Position numbers and translations under genes: made by a program. A DNA stretch of 64,000 nucleotides, taken from Alteromonas sp. LOR. Its GTDB lineage: Bacteria > Pseudomonadota > Gammaproteobacteria > Enterobacterales > Alteromonadaceae. Positions 1 to 8,398 of the stretch are shown in pieces (the stretch's first letter is position 1; every line of letters begins with the position of its first letter). Below the pieces are notes generated by a model. It was not told the origin of the DNA. It made no database searches and saw only the letters and a program-made list of their open reading frames with translations. The DNA is taken from assembly GCF_000753865.1 (NCBI RefSeq), contig NZ_JQFW01000022.1:31510-95509 (forward strand). Direction: 5' to 3'.

Positions 1-56
1 AACTGCAAGTTATGCATTGAAGTAAAGCTAACGTTATATTTGTAAGCCCATTGTGT

Positions 57-133
57 GGAGCGGTAGTTCAGTTGGTTAGAATACCGGCCTGTCACGCCGG
101 GGGTCGCGGGTTCGAGTCCCGTCCGCTCCGCCA
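57..133 (+). tRNA. tRNA-Asp (anticodon GTC)
   Basis: A 77-base cloverleaf with the CCA end encoded. The acceptor arms GGAGCGG and CCGCTCC pair, the D loop contains AGTTGGTTAGAA, the anticodon stem and loop read CCGGCCTGTCACGCCGG with anticodon GTC, and the T arm carries GGTTCGAGTCC. It decodes GAC/GAU aspartate codons. No neighbouring tRNA is visible in the 56 bases before it, and no clear U-rich terminator follows it. Confidence 0.97.
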
Positions 134-310
134 TCAATGGTCCTTATACTTCAACACATTTCATCCCATCTGTTTTTTCTCAGCCTTTACAGTCACCACC
201 AGTCTACATCCATAATTTCCCTCGTTGTATTTGAACGAAAGTCCAAGTGTTTTTTTTGCAAAATAGTTTACTCTTTATACGGTCTAACACTATTAAACAC
301 ATGTTCTCGA

Positions 311-1861
311 ATGCCTCAGGAAACCACCAATAATTATATTCTCGCTGATAAAGCGAAAGCGACGCTTGTCGCTTTACTCAGTGTTGTAATGGTCACATTC
401 CTTCTTATGCTGCTTATGTTTTCATTCGTGAGATCGCAGGAAGAAAAGCGTGCCGTAGGCATCTTAGATGGCGTGGGTATGGTGTTTCAAGATGCCGCGG
501 TTACTCTTGACAGAGTCAATGATTTACCTTTTTTGGTCTGTGACGATGCTCACCTTTTTGAGATGAGAAAAGTTTTGTTTCGCTCTCGCTTCGTCAAAGA
601 AATAGGGTTTTATGAAAACGATGCGCTAAGTTGTAGTACCTACTTAGGTATCCTTGATGTGCCCTTTTCCGATGCTGAGCCTGATTTTGTGACGGTGCAA
701 GACGACATCTTCTGGATAAATACTCCCCTTGCGCTATTCGACGAAAAAGCGGCTGGCACCATTGTTAGAAGAGGCCGTTACAATGCCGTTCTCGACATGG
801 AGAGCACCATAGGTTTCAGTCGCTCTCAAGACTGGCAGCTTTTTTATAACGGCGATAAGTTTTACCACATGGCGGGTAACGAAACGCTGATTGAAAGTTC
901 CATCGCTGAACATGAATTGTCAGACAGCTCACGTCTGTCTTTAGATTTTACTCTATGCCATGACGTTTATTATCTCACCTGCCTAAAAGTAAAGCCGGAT
1001 ATGAATCGTTTATTCGAGCTACATATTGGCAAGCTGTTTCTTTTGTTTCTTATCATGCTAATGACTGCAGCGTTTTCTCATATGTTTACGTTTAACTACC
1101 TTCGCCATAAACATTCTCTTGAGTCGAGAATAAAAAGAGGCTTGGCAAAATCTAGTTTTTATTGCGTGTATCAGCCCTTTGTAGACCTTGATACCGGAGA
1201 GGTTATTGGCTGTGAGGTGTTAAGTCGTTTTGAGGATGAATTAGGCGCGATTTATCCTGATGAGTTTATTCCACAAATTAAAGCGCTAGGAATTACCCGA
1301 GAGTTCACAGAAGACATGATCAAAAAATCTATGCTTGAACTTACTAACTGTGAGGGTATTCCTAAAGGGTTTAAGGTTTCATTTAACTTATTTCCCATGG
1401 ATTTTAACCAAGACTACTGCCTCGATCTCGATTTTGCACTTACACTCAATACAAAAGATTTTAAGCTAGTGCTGGAAATTACTGAAGATGAGCAAATTTC
1501 AACGCACAGTGCCATCAAGCATATTAAATCATTGAAGAGTAAAGGGTTCCTGTTTGCTATTGATGATTTTGGTGTAGGCTACTCAAATCTTAGTCAGTTG
1601 AAGACGATGAACTGCGATTTCTTAAAAATTGATAGAAGCTTTGTTATGGAAATGGAAGAGAACAGTATTCGTTCATCCCTTATTCCTCACATTGTTGGTA
1701 TTGCCAACGGCCTTGAAATTAAGTTAATTGCTGAAGGCGTAGAAAACAGTGAACAGGCCAGTGAACTGCGCAACCTGTCCGTTGGTTTCGGTCAGGGTTG
1801 GCTATATGGAAAACCACAATCAGTAGAAAGCCTTGCAGAAAGTGTACAACAGAGCGCTTAA
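311..1861 (+). CDS. Membrane c-di-GMP phosphodiesterase (CSS-motif + EAL)
   Basis: Likely hydrolyses cyclic di-GMP to pGpG at the inner membrane. From the ATG at 311 the protein has 516 residues: a membrane segment at about 17-39, a periplasmic region with a CSS-like motif (LSCST, preceded by a FLVCDD cysteine), a second membrane segment at about 235-260, and a C-terminal EAL domain. Catalytic positions look intact: EVL in place of EAL near residue 301, the NLF metal position, LEITEDE, DDFGVGYSNL, FLKIDRSF and AEGVEN, so an active enzyme is likely. In E. coli CSS-motif EAL proteins the periplasmic cysteines sense redox or DSB activity; the same role here is inferred. The open frame extends upstream to 137, 3 bases after the tRNA, but that extension is low-complexity and not membrane-topology consistent, so 311 is preferred. 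No strong Shine-Dalgarno is visible. Confidence 0.85.
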   Translation: MPQETTNNYILADKAKATLVALLSVVMVTFLLMLLMFSFVRSQEEKRAVGILDGVGMVFQDAAVTLDRVNDLPFLVCDDAHLFEMRKVLFRSRFVKEIGFYENDALSCSTYLGILDVPFSDAEPDFVTVQDDIFWINTPLALFDEKAAGTIVRRGRYNAVLDMESTIGFSRSQDWQLFYNGDKFYHMAGNETLIESSIAEHELSDSSRLSLDFTLCHDVYYLTCLKVKPDMNRLFELHIGKLFLLFLIMLMTAAFSHMFTFNYLRHKHSLESRIKRGLAKSSFYCVYQPFVDLDTGEVIGCEVLSRFEDELGAIYPDEFIPQIKALGITREFTEDMIKKSMLELTNCEGIPKGFKVSFNLFPMDFNQDYCLDLDFALTLNTKDFKLVLEITEDEQISTHSAIKHIKSLKSKGFLFAIDDFGVGYSNLSQLKTMNCDFLKIDRSFVMEMEENSIRSSLIPHIVGIANGLEIKLIAEGVENSEQASELRNLSVGFGQGWLYGKPQSVESLAESVQQSA

Positions 1862-1897
1862 ATAACGGGTTTTTAACAAGAAAAAGTATAAACCGCC

Positions 1898-1921
1898 AAA
1901 ATAACATGCCCCTGTTATTTT
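1898..1921 (+). terminator. Possible weak terminator after the EAL gene
   Basis: A 9-bp inverted repeat AAAATAACA / TGTTATTTT with a 6-base loop TGCCCC, ending in TTTT. The stem is AT-rich, so termination strength is doubtful. It lies between the EAL gene and lolD. Confidence 0.35.
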
Positions 1922-1986
1922 CTATTTGGTGTTGGTAGTGTTTAACGCTACCATTCGCACACGGATAAATAGAGAAGAAAAACCGC

Positions 1987-2685
1987 ATGCAGGACGTGCT
2001 TTGTTGCCACAACATTCATAAAAGTTATCACGACGGCAGTAATGAAACTCCCGTTCTTCAAGACATATCACTGTCAATTAAAGCCGGTGAGCATGTTGCC
2101 ATTTTAGGTAGCTCAGGCTCAGGCAAAAGTACCTTGCTTCATTTGCTTGGTGGGCTCGATAAGCCAAGCAGTGGGGAAGTACAATTTAAAGGCAAAACCT
2201 TATCCTCCCTAAACGCGAATACTCTTGCTGCGTTACGCAACGAAGAGATGGGGTTCATTTACCAGTTTCATCACTTACTGGGTGAATTTTCGGCACTAGA
2301 AAATGTGGCTATGCCTCTAAGAATAAGAGGGCTTTCAGCAAAGGCAGCCCAAGATAAAGCCAAAGCCATGCTTGAAGAAGTTGGCTTATCACACCGTATC
2401 TCTCATCTGCCTGCGGCCCTCTCTGGCGGTGAACGTCAGCGGGTTGCAATTGCCCGAGCGCTTGTGACAGAGCCTTCCGTTGTGCTGGCCGATGAGCCCA
2501 CCGGTAATTTAGACGACAGCACGGGTGAGCAAATATATAAGCTGCTAACCTCGTTAAGTGAGAAAAAGCACACCGCATTTGTGGTGGTAACCCACGATTT
2601 AGCGCTAGCAAACAGAATGGATAGAGTACTGCGTATTAAAGATGGAAAGCTGGTTCAGTCTGACGCTGTTGGGATGCAGTCATAA
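1987..2685 (+). CDS. lolD: Lipoprotein-releasing system ATPase LolD
   Basis: ATP-binding subunit of the Lol ABC transporter, which extracts outer-membrane lipoproteins from the inner membrane and passes them to LolA. The 232-residue protein has Walker A GSSGSGKST near residue 41, a Q-loop followed by FHHLLGEF, the signature LSGGERQRVAIARAL, Walker B VVLADEPTGNLD and the H-loop VVTHDLAL. Length and motifs match the LolD family. The stop TAA overlaps the ATG of the permease gene by one base, so the two are translationally coupled. In E. coli lolD lies between lolC and lolE; here no lolC is present immediately upstream. Confidence 0.95.
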   Translation: MQDVLCCHNIHKSYHDGSNETPVLQDISLSIKAGEHVAILGSSGSGKSTLLHLLGGLDKPSSGEVQFKGKTLSSLNANTLAALRNEEMGFIYQFHHLLGEFSALENVAMPLRIRGLSAKAAQDKAKAMLEEVGLSHRISHLPAALSGGERQRVAIARALVTEPSVVLADEPTGNLDDSTGEQIYKLLTSLSEKKHTAFVVVTHDLALANRMDRVLRIKDGKLVQSDAVGMQS

Positions 2686-3911
2686 TGTTCGCATTAGAAC
2701 TTGCAAGGCAGTTTCGTAAAACGCGCTCGCAGCAGCGCTTTATTTCTTTTATTTCCATGTCGTCAACGGTAGGTATAGCGCTTGGTTGTTTTGTACTTAT
2801 ATTGCTATTAAGTGTTATGAACGGATTTGAAAAAGAGCTCACTAATAGAATACTCAGTGTTATTCCCCACGGAGAGCTTTACAGCGTTGATAAGAGAGGA
2901 ATCGATAACCTTGACGCCCAGCGCTATCGTTTGGAGCAAGACGAGAGAATAGCGCGGGTTACGCCCTATACAAAGCTAACAGGAATGTTGCAATACAAGG
3001 GAGAGCTAAAAGCAATAGAACTAACGGGTATTATTGCAAAAGACAATCAGCAGCATTTTGAAGAACGGGTATCACAGCCTCAGTGGTTATCGTTTCAAGC
3101 CAACGATAAAGGGGTGTTAATTGGTCAAGGTATTGCTGAAAAGCTTGGCGTGCAGCCAGGCGATGCCGTGCAGGTATTAGTTCCTGTAGCAACGAATGAC
3201 CTAACGTTTAAAGCGCCTAAAACAATTACCCTTACGGTGAGTGGGTTTTTATCCATAGGTGGAGAGTTGGACAACCTAGTAGGGTTAATGCATCTTGATA
3301 TGGCATCGAATGCGGCCGAAATAACGTCAAAGGCTCAGGGCATGCAATTCACGTTTTACGATGCGTACTCTGCCAATGAGATTATGCGAGAGATAGGCTA
3401 TAGCTATCCACAAGCCGTGTATATGTCTGATTGGACTCGCACTCAGGGGCACCTGTACAACGATATTCAACTGGTAAGGGCAGTGGTTTACATCGCCCTT
3501 GTGCTTGTGATTGGTGTTGCCTGCTTTAATATTGTGTCTTCTCTGGTGATGGCAGTAAGGGAAAAACAAGCCGCCATTGCAATTTTAAAGACAATGGGCG
3601 CTACAGATTCGCTGATACGGACTATTTTTATCTTACAAGGGATCATTAATGGGGTGGTGGGTATCACAACAGGTGTCTTATTAGCGTTGTTAGTCGCCCC
3701 TAACTTGTCTGCAATCGTGCTGTTTATAGAAAACGCTTTAGGTATTGAGGTGCTCTCAGGCGATATCTACTTTATTGACTTTTTACCGTCTGAGCTACAC
3801 TGGGGAGACGTTGGCATAACAATCACTGTGGCCTTAACATTATGTGTTTTGGCTACGCTGTACCCAGCCCAAAAGGCGGTAAAAATATCACCGTCCTCAG
3901 CGCTTCATTAA
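2685..3911 (+). CDS. lolE: Lipoprotein-releasing system permease LolE
   Basis: Inner-membrane permease of the Lol lipoprotein export system, 408 residues. A first membrane helix lies at about 25-47, followed by the large periplasmic MacB-like domain (to about 260) and three C-terminal helices. Sequences such as LVIGVACFNIVSSLVMAV and DIYFIDFLPSELHW are close to my memory of E. coli LolE rather than LolC. Overlap with lolD by one base indicates an operon. Oddity: only one permease gene accompanies lolD in the window, so either a lolC lies elsewhere or this permease works alone as in LolDF-type systems. The LolE-like sequence favours a separate lolC. Confidence 0.9.
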   Translation: MFALELARQFRKTRSQQRFISFISMSSTVGIALGCFVLILLLSVMNGFEKELTNRILSVIPHGELYSVDKRGIDNLDAQRYRLEQDERIARVTPYTKLTGMLQYKGELKAIELTGIIAKDNQQHFEERVSQPQWLSFQANDKGVLIGQGIAEKLGVQPGDAVQVLVPVATNDLTFKAPKTITLTVSGFLSIGGELDNLVGLMHLDMASNAAEITSKAQGMQFTFYDAYSANEIMREIGYSYPQAVYMSDWTRTQGHLYNDIQLVRAVVYIALVLVIGVACFNIVSSLVMAVREKQAAIAILKTMGATDSLIRTIFILQGIINGVVGITTGVLLALLVAPNLSAIVLFIENALGIEVLSGDIYFIDFLPSELHWGDVGITITVALTLCVLATLYPAQKAVKISPSSALH

Positions 3912-4063
3912 TTGCCCTGCTACTAATAAGAGCACTAATAAGAATACTATTAAGAAAACTAATATGATCGCTAATAAGTACCCCAAGATGACCGCCAGTA
4001 TCATTGCGGGTGCGTTATTCGTTGCCAGCATCATGACTATGCGGCGTTGAGGACATACGGGTG

Positions 4064-4153
4064 ACCGTATTGAAGCAGGGTTACCGTATTGAAGCAGGGT
4101 GAACGCATTGAAGCAGGGTGAACGCATTGAAGCAGGGTAAACGTATTGAAGCG
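4064..4153. repeat. 19-bp tandem repeat array (about 5 copies)
   Basis: Units begin at 4064, 4083, 4102, 4121 and 4140 with exact 19-base spacing; the core is A(C/A)CG(T/C)ATTGAAGCAGGGT. Copies three and four are nearly identical and the last decays in its second half. It lies between the end of lolE and a bidirectional terminator. The period is not a multiple of three. The rest of the 3912-4278 gap shows no gene I can support. Confidence 0.9.
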
Positions 4154-4180
4154 AATAGGGTTTGATATGAAAGCCCAATA

Positions 4181-4208
4181 AAAAAGGTAGCGTATAAGCT
4201 ACCTTTTT
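4181..4208. terminator. Bidirectional terminator between lolE and the symporter gene
   Basis: Perfect 11-bp stem AAAAAGGTAGC / GCTACCTTTTT with a 6-base loop. A-tract and T-tract flank the stem, so it can act on both converging transcripts. Confidence 0.9.
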
Positions 4209-4278
4209 ATGTATGGGATAAAGAAAAGACAAACGCCTAAGCTATTCTTGCCATGACGTTTATAATCTCATCTTGCCA

Positions 4279-5625
4279 TTATTTGTTGCGGTCGAAGTGC
4301 TCAAAGTCTACGTCTTCTTGTTTTTCACCCGCGTTAGGGTCGTTAAATATATCTTCATCTAACGCGCCTTCGCTTTTAGCAACAACACAGGACACCATGC
4401 AATCGCCAGTAATGTTAACGGCAGTACGGGTCATATCAAGCAGTCTGTCTACACCGATAATAAGGGCAATTCCCTCAACGGGTAAGTTGACTTGCTGAAG
4501 CACCATGGCAAGCATAATGAGACCAACACCTGGCACACCTGCAGTACCGATTGACGCCAATGTGGCGGTTAACACAACCATCATGTAATCGCCTAAGCTT
4601 AAGTCGACAGCGTAAACCTGAGCAATAAATACCGTGGCAACACCCTGCATAATAGCGGTGCCGTCCATATTAATGGTTGCGCCTAAAGGTAAGGTAAATG
4701 AAGACACCGAGTTACCCACCCCTAACTTGTTCTTTGCCGTTTCCATAGTCACAGGCAGGGTTGCACTGCTGCTTGATGTACTAAAGGCGAACAGGGCGGC
4801 ATCGCGCATTTTCTTAAGTAATATAAGTGGGTTTAGTCCAGCAAGTACCTTGAGCAGTACCGAGTAGGTCACCAAACCGTGAAGAATAAGCACGCCGAAT
4901 ACCAAGAAAAAGTATTTGGCAAGGCTGAGAATGGTATCGCCGCCAATGGTTGAGAACAGCTTTGCCATCAACACATACACACCATAGGGTGCTAGGTTCA
5001 TAATAATAGTCACCAAGCGCATTATTACTGTGTTGATATCTTCAAATACGGCGGTAAGTCGTTTACCTGCATTCCCCGTCATTGCCATTGCTATACCAAA
5101 TAGCACTGCAAAAACAATTATTTGCAGCATATTCCCTTGTGCCATAGAATTGATAGGATTACTGGGGAACATGTTGACGATAACGTCTGACAGGCTCGGT
5201 GCTTCTTTTGCCTGGAACGTGGTCTCAGTCGCTAAATTTAGCCCGTCGCCTGGTGCAACAATTAACGCTATACTCATAGCCAGTGTTATTGCTATGGCGG
5301 TTGTGACAACATAAAGTCCGACAGACTTTGCGCCTAACCGACCTAACTTACTGGGGTCTGACAGTGTGCTAGTTCCACATATTAGTGAAACGAATACCAA
5401 TGGCACCACCAGCATTTTTAAGCTGGCAATGAATATTTGGCCTAAAGTTGAAAATATACCTTCTACAAGAATGTTATACGTAGAGAGTTCTAAACCGAAT
5501 ATCGAAAATGTGAAATCTCCGCTATCATCAAACAATAATTGGAGTAACACGCCTGTCAAGATACCGGTTGCCATGCCGATAAAGATGCGAGCGGTTAAAC
5601 TATACTTGTGTGCAGATTGAGACAT
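4279..5625 (-). CDS. Dicarboxylate/amino acid:cation symporter (DAACS/SDF family)
   Basis: Sodium- or proton-coupled secondary transporter of the GltP/GltPh fold in the inner membrane; the substrate is probably an acidic amino acid or C4-dicarboxylate. The 448-residue protein has several N-terminal membrane helices, the serine-rich re-entrant hairpin STSSSSATLP, the NMDGTA motif, the second hairpin SIGTAGVPG and the substrate-binding helix DRLLDMTRTAVNITGD. Arginine in the last motif, as in glutamate/aspartate carriers, hints at an acidic amino acid substrate; this is inference. The C-terminal tail is acidic and hydrophilic. It is monocistronic, convergent with lolE and divergent from the Ig-like lipoprotein gene. 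AGGGAAC sits before the ATG. Confidence 0.88.
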   Translation of the reverse strand: MSQSAHKYSLTARIFIGMATGILTGVLLQLLFDDSGDFTFSIFGLELSTYNILVEGIFSTLGQIFIASLKMLVVPLVFVSLICGTSTLSDPSKLGRLGAKSVGLYVVTTAIAITLAMSIALIVAPGDGLNLATETTFQAKEAPSLSDVIVNMFPSNPINSMAQGNMLQIIVFAVLFGIAMAMTGNAGKRLTAVFEDINTVIMRLVTIIMNLAPYGVYVLMAKLFSTIGGDTILSLAKYFFLVFGVLILHGLVTYSVLLKVLAGLNPLILLKKMRDAALFAFSTSSSSATLPVTMETAKNKLGVGNSVSSFTLPLGATINMDGTAIMQGVATVFIAQVYAVDLSLGDYMMVVLTATLASIGTAGVPGVGLIMLAMVLQQVNLPVEGIALIIGVDRLLDMTRTAVNITGDCMVSCVVAKSEGALDEDIFNDPNAGEKQEDVDFEHFDRNK

Positions 5626-5740
5626 GAAAGTTCCCTGTGCATTATTATATTTTTTAGTCTCACGTAGTGTGCCAGATTCATTTGATTTTTAAACATAAAA
5701 AACGACGCAATTGCCATTAATAGAGGTTCAGGAACGAATT

Positions 5741-8290
5741 ATGCGGACATTAGCGAAGACGCTAAGCTTATTTAGCGCAATATTTATGCTAACAGCATGT
5801 GGGGGAGGCGGTTCCGTCTCTAGAGACGACACGGACAATGGTGCTGGAAATGGCAACGGTGGGACGACTACACCGACCTATACGGTGTCTCTTGCCCTTG
5901 AAAATGCCAATGGTGAAGGCGATAACAATTTATCAGAAAACAACAGCCTCACCGTGGTAGCCACAGTCACCGACCAAGACGGTAATGCACTGTCTGACAG
6001 CTTAGTGACTTTTGCGCTGGACAATGCCGCGCTGGCAAGCTTTGCCAATGATACAGGCACCGCACGCACCAATGACAGCGGGGTCGCGCGTATAGGCCTT
6101 AATGCCAGCACCGCGTCGGGCGACGGTCAAATCACCGCCAGTTTAAATACTGGGGAGACGGGAACGACGACATTTTCGGCAACAGCTGCAGCAACCGGCT
6201 CAACAGAATCGTCCGTAACACTGACATTGCAAAACAGTGATGGCGAGGAAGACAATGAGCTTTCTACTAATAACGCACTTACCGCTGTTGCAACGGTGAC
6301 TGACGCAGATGGGAATCCACAAGACGACGTATTGCTTACGTTCTCACTGAGCAACAGTGACCTAGCAGAGTTTTCAAACGACACGGCAACTGCATTAACA
6401 GATGAAAACGGTATTGCATCCATTGGTATGACGGTAAGCGATTTATCTGGCGATGGAGAAGTAACCGTTACCCTACCAACGGGCGAGTCAGGTTCTACAA
6501 CCTTTAGTTCTCAAGGTCGCACTAGTGTCAGTGAAGAGCCTGCCTCGCTAGAGCTTTTTGCAGACAGTATTCAACTAGCATCAAGCGGTAGCGATGAAGT
6601 TGAGTTAATTGCACTGGTTAAAAACGAGCAAAGCGTGCTGATGGAAGGCGTGGAAGTGAGCTTTTCAGCGCCGAGCGCAGATGGCGTTGAATTACAGCTT
6701 ATTCAAACTACTACAGCGGCAGATGGTACCGCCCGTGCACTATTATCTACTCGAAACAATGCCGCTAATCGCATTGTCACGGTTTCAGCACAAGCAGGTT
6801 CCCTTAGCCCAGAAAACGTGTCTATCGAAATTGATGGAACGGAAGTAACGGTAAACGGTGCATCATCAGTTATTTTAAATGATACGGTAAATTACACCAT
6901 CCGCGTTCAAGACTCTGATGGCACATCAATACTGAATCAATCTGTCCAGCTTGAAGCCAGCGGCGGTACACTTGGTGCCTCTGAGGTGAACACCGGCTCT
7001 ACAGGCCAGGCAACGGTATCCTATACCGCATCAGAGTCAGGGGAAAATACAATTACGGCGACCGCGCTTAATGCCAGTGCTACGTTTACTGTGCAAGTAC
7101 AGCAAGATGAATTTAACTTCGTCAATCTCCCTACTGAAGAAGTGCCTGTAGGCCAGCAGCAGTCGATTACAGTGCAGTGGCGTCAGAATAATTCACCCGT
7201 CGTTGGCGAAGACATTACGTTTAGTGCTTCACGCGGTGTAATAAACGGTGCATCAACGGTGGCAACCGATGCAAACGGTGAGGCTACAATTAGCATAAGC
7301 TCAACCAATGCCGGCATATCATCTATCACGGCAACGGCGACAGACGTGAATGGCGATGTACTTGTTTCTGCGCTCACGCAAATTGAGTTTGTTGCTACCA
7401 CTCCACACACGTTAATTGCTGATGCGTCACCGGATTTATTGGGTCCAGACGGACAAACCAGCACTATAAGCGCTGTTGTGAGAGACATAGATGGCAATTT
7501 GGTGAAAAACAGTGTGATTAATTTCTCAGTGTCAGACGTTTCAACCGGTTTTGTTTCACCTTCACAAGCAACAACAGACAGTAAAGGCATTGCGACTACT
7601 GTATTTACGTCAGGTTCTGTTTCTACGCCTGACGCGGTGGTTATTACAGCATTCGTTGCTGATGATCCGGCAATAGAAGACGATGTTGTTTTAACCGTTG
7701 GTAACCGTGCTTTTGATATCTCGATCGGTACCGGTAACGAGTTGGAAGAGCCTACTTCAACAACCTACTTAAAACGCTTCAGCGTATTTGTGTCAGACTC
7801 TGTGGGTCAGCCTGTTAGTGGCGTAGAGCTTACTGCATCTGTTACCCCTGTTAAATTTGTGGATGGCGGCGAGTATCGTACCGGCTTTTGGTTTTACAAC
7901 GATGATGAATCCATTTGGCAGGCTATCGTCAATCAAAACTGTGAAACTGAAGATGTGAATGACAACGGTATTTTAGACACTACGCCTCGCGACGAGGATA
8001 CCAATGGCGACGATATGTTAACGCCAGGTTCGGTTGGCACAATCACATTTGCAGTAGACTCGGTGACTGATGAGAATGGCTATGCAGAACTAGAGTATCG
8101 TTATCCTGCAAGCTATGCGGTTTGGTACGATGCGGTTATTTCTGTATTCGGTCAATCGACAGGTAGTGAAGCTAAAGCATCGATGCATTATACATTGAGC
8201 ATTTCTGCTGATGATGTAACTGATGAAGGTTCATCCCCGCCGGCTAATCCGTTTGGCGTAACAGACCAATGTACTGAGGTGACTCCGTAA
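5741..8290 (+). CDS. Large surface lipoprotein with bacterial Ig-like (Big_1) repeats
   Basis: The start at 5741 is chosen over 5711 because AGGA precedes it at proper spacing and it begins a lipoprotein signal (MRTLAKTL ... LTAC) with Cys20 as the lipidation site, followed by a glycine run. The 849-residue protein is mostly a string of Ig-like domains with the ATVTDxDGN / TDxxGxA pattern of invasin-type Big_1 domains. The first two (about 5878-6186 and 6205-6513) are clear duplicates of each other. The C-terminal part has an acidic DVNDNGILD ... DTNGDD stretch that looks like calcium-binding loops. Likely anchored to the outer membrane and cell-surface or periplasmic; an adhesion or structural role is a family-based guess. 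No enzyme domain is visible. A strong terminator follows. Confidence 0.8.
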   Translation: MRTLAKTLSLFSAIFMLTACGGGGSVSRDDTDNGAGNGNGGTTTPTYTVSLALENANGEGDNNLSENNSLTVVATVTDQDGNALSDSLVTFALDNAALASFANDTGTARTNDSGVARIGLNASTASGDGQITASLNTGETGTTTFSATAAATGSTESSVTLTLQNSDGEEDNELSTNNALTAVATVTDADGNPQDDVLLTFSLSNSDLAEFSNDTATALTDENGIASIGMTVSDLSGDGEVTVTLPTGESGSTTFSSQGRTSVSEEPASLELFADSIQLASSGSDEVELIALVKNEQSVLMEGVEVSFSAPSADGVELQLIQTTTAADGTARALLSTRNNAANRIVTVSAQAGSLSPENVSIEIDGTEVTVNGASSVILNDTVNYTIRVQDSDGTSILNQSVQLEASGGTLGASEVNTGSTGQATVSYTASESGENTITATALNASATFTVQVQQDEFNFVNLPTEEVPVGQQQSITVQWRQNNSPVVGEDITFSASRGVINGASTVATDANGEATISISSTNAGISSITATATDVNGDVLVSALTQIEFVATTPHTLIADASPDLLGPDGQTSTISAVVRDIDGNLVKNSVINFSVSDVSTGFVSPSQATTDSKGIATTVFTSGSVSTPDAVVITAFVADDPAIEDDVVLTVGNRAFDISIGTGNELEEPTSTTYLKRFSVFVSDSVGQPVSGVELTASVTPVKFVDGGEYRTGFWFYNDDESIWQAIVNQNCETEDVNDNGILDTTPRDEDTNGDDMLTPGSVGTITFAVDSVTDENGYAELEYRYPASYAVWYDAVISVFGQSTGSEAKASMHYTLSISADDVTDEGSSPPANPFGVTDQCTEVTP

Positions 8291-8324
8291 TGCCATTAGA
8301 TAGGTAACAGGACTCGTTGACAAT

Positions 8325-8352
8325 AAAAAGCCGGCTTCATTGCCGGCTTTTT
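8325..8352. terminator. Bidirectional terminator between the Ig-like lipoprotein gene and astB
   Basis: Perfect 11-bp stem AAAAAGCCGGC / GCCGGCTTTTT with loop TTCATT. The poly-A and poly-T ends suit both convergent transcripts. Confidence 0.93.
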
Positions 8353-8398
8353 AATATGCTGTGAAAGCTACTTACGCTAAAGCGCATTGAATAGGCTA

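Noticed and set aside
137..310. N-terminal extension of the EAL gene starting right after the tRNA
   Set aside because: Serine/histidine-rich unstable sequence outside the expected topology; start at 311 fits the membrane-anchor layout better.
57..1861. tRNA-Asp as a genomic-island attachment site
   Set aside because: No integrase, no direct repeat of the tRNA end and normal core genes on the downstream side.
4064..4153. Possible CRISPR array
   Set aside because: Units are 19 bases and abut directly with no unique spacers, and no cas genes are present.
3897..4232. 111-residue minus-strand frame across the repeat array
   Set aside because: It reads through the terminator and the 19-bp repeats, overlaps the lolE end, and has no family match or ribosome site.
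5030..5314. Plus-strand frames antisense to the symporter gene
   Set aside because: Shadows of the membrane-protein frame on the other strand.
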